Shown here piece by piece: positions 26,472 through 27,500 of a stretch of 27,500 nucleotides of DNA. The position numbers and the translations under genes are program-made. The notes under the pieces are model-generated. The model had not been told where the DNA came from and did not search any database. It saw nothing but the letters and a program-made list of their open reading frames with translations. Each line of letters begins with the position of its first letter. Positions within the stretch are counted from its first letter, which is position 1. This stretch comes from Symbiodinium natans (Eukaryota > Sar > Dinophyceae > Suessiales > Symbiodiniaceae): assembly GCA_905221605.1 (NCBI GenBank), contig CAJNDS010002733.1, positions 172,501 through 200,000 on the forward strand, in the 5' to 3' direction.

Positions 26472-26604
26472 CTACAACTATCGTGAAGCTGCAGTGTGCC
26501 CCTTGAAGGGCGAAGCCCATTGGACCTTGTAGCGTGTAGAAGCAAGGCATGCGCAGCCACCTTCCCAGCGCCAGGACATGTCACAGGTATCGCAAGCCTG
26601 GTAG

Positions 26605-26720
26605 CTACTTTCTCGTTCCTGCGCTAAGATCCTGGCAGACGTCCGGAAATGGAGAGAAAGTTTGGTGTCCGAATTTGCCGCATATTCCGGTGGGACGGCG
26701 AGGCGGAGAGAGATTGTGAA
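26605..26720 (+). other. Possible exon of the right-edge gene
   Basis: One frame reads KILADVRKWRESLVSEFAAY, then SGGTARRREIVK, and ends at a GT donor in phase 2 that fits the next exon at 26774. A competing frame starting after CACAG|G at 26587 (YRKPGSYFLVPALRSWQTSG...) is also open, so the choice is uncertain. Confidence 0.3.
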
Positions 26721-26773
26721 GTACATGCGCATGAAACCCCAAACCCTCAATCCTAAACCCTAAGCCCCCCGAG

Positions 26774-26867
26774 GTTCCTACTCGGCTCCATCTTCTTCTG
26801 CGTGGCCGCGGCCAACAAGCTCTTGCAGGCCTATGGCGGGAGGCTGGTGCAGGCGCCCCGGCACTCG
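26774..26867 (+). CDS. Exon of a membrane-protein gene (partial)
   Basis: After CCCGAG|G the frame reads FLLGSIFFCVAAANKLLQAY, then GGRLVQAPRHS, ending at a GT donor (TCG|GTTGAA) in phase 0. It holds one hydrophobic helix with a small-residue GSIFF motif. With the next exon (27444) it recalls short-helix membrane domains of the YrhK type, but that is only an impression. The intron that follows (26868-27443) is full of TTTAGGG words and carries a C tract at 26951-26968. Confidence 0.5.
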
Positions 26868-27111
26868 GTTGAAAGAAGGATATGGGGTTTAGGGTTTCGG
26901 GTTTGGGGTTTAAGAATCCGGGTTCGGGGGTCAGGGTCTGGGAATTCGGAACCCCCCCCCCCCTCCCCCGCAAAAACTAAAGTCAAGAAAAAGCTTGCCA
27001 AGTAGGGGATGGGGCGTACCTCATTCCACAATAGCACACCCTGAAGCCTGAGCTTACCCTACTCCCCCGGAGGGTTTGAATCTCTTGGGGAACCGACCTG
27101 TTGTCTTAAAA

Positions 27112-27436
27112 GGGGTTTAGGGTTTAGGGTTTAGGGGTTAGGGGTTTTGGGTTCAGATTTAGGGGTTCCTAGGCTTCGGCATTGTGTGGGGCTTTGGGGG
27201 TCTTGGGGTATTTAAGGGGCTTTATGGTTGAATTCTCGGGAGGGTTCAGGACTCAGGTCGGGCTTCGGCTTTTGTTATGCCTCAAGACGGTTTGGGGTTT
27301 GCAGTAGGGTGGTGGGTTTAGGGTTTAGGGGTTTCCAGCTTGAGAGAGCCCTTGTTGAAAATCTGGGCTTCCAGCTTCAAAAGGGTTTAGGGTTTAGGGT
27401 TTAGGGTTTAGAATTTGGGGTTTAGGATTTAGGGTC
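27112..27436. repeat. Telomeric words within an intron of the right-edge gene
   Basis: TTTAGGG runs at 27112-27145, 27314-27330 and 27386-27436, with degenerate copies between them. Confidence 0.9.
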
Positions 27437-27443
27437 CCAGCAG

Positions 27444-27500
27444 GTCTGGCCCAATTTGTTGGGCGCCTGTTCCTACACCATCGGCTGCTACCTGTCCTAC
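27444..27500 (+). CDS. Exon of a membrane-protein gene, cut by the window end
   Basis: After CAGCAG|G the frame reads VWPNLLGACSYTIGCYLSY and remains open at the edge. It joins in phase 0 to the exon ending at 26867. The WPNLLG...GCYLSY pattern is a second transmembrane helix. The product is unidentified. Confidence 0.5.

Noticed and set aside
1-27500. tRNA, rRNA or snRNA genes
   Set aside because: I saw no cloverleaf-forming sequence with A and B boxes and no rRNA core sequence. A covariance-model scan would be needed to exclude diverged copies.

Overview
The window looks like nuclear DNA of a dinoflagellate. Three things point there. A multi-exon gene can be assembled at 22197-25248 whose introns use GT, GC and GA donors, with every acceptor of the form AG|G. 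Plant-type telomeric heptamers (TTTAGGG/CCCTAAA) are scattered through the whole window in both orientations. The DNA is also dense in satellites, MITE-like palindromes and microsatellites. The species cannot be told from sequence alone. There are no operons, ribosome binding sites or other prokaryotic features.

Layout. 1-2440: telomeric arrays, a TA/TACA microsatellite, a truncated MITE and a few exon-like islands. 2447-6720: a composite satellite of five connected blocks (14-bp, 74-bp, about 61-bp and two subfamilies of a 42-bp unit); the largest block is a higher-order repeat of 286 bp (six 42-bp units plus one 34-bp unit). 6803-7492: an apparently intronless gene for a 229-residue protein with an ASCH/PUA-like C-terminal domain. 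7500-8740: diverged repeats and MITEs. 8740-22190: short unique islands alternating with telomeric arrays. Many islands begin after an AG and read as protein, so this stretch probably holds exons of genes broken up by telomere-repeat introns; none could be assembled with confidence. 22197-25248: a nine-exon BT1/folate-biopterin transporter gene (554 residues by my splice model). 25250-27500: more telomeric arrays, a complete hAT-like MITE, and two exons of a second membrane-protein gene that runs off the right edge.

The most interesting pattern is the link between mobile DNA and introns. Several transporter introns are flanked by 4-5 bp direct repeats that splicing collapses to one copy, as expected of introners. 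One intron belongs to a repeat family with another copy in the window. A 104-108 bp hAT-like MITE family with 8-bp target duplications is present in five copies, and one copy is placed so that GC-AG splicing would remove it exactly. All splice sites and domain calls are read by eye, with no transcript or database support.
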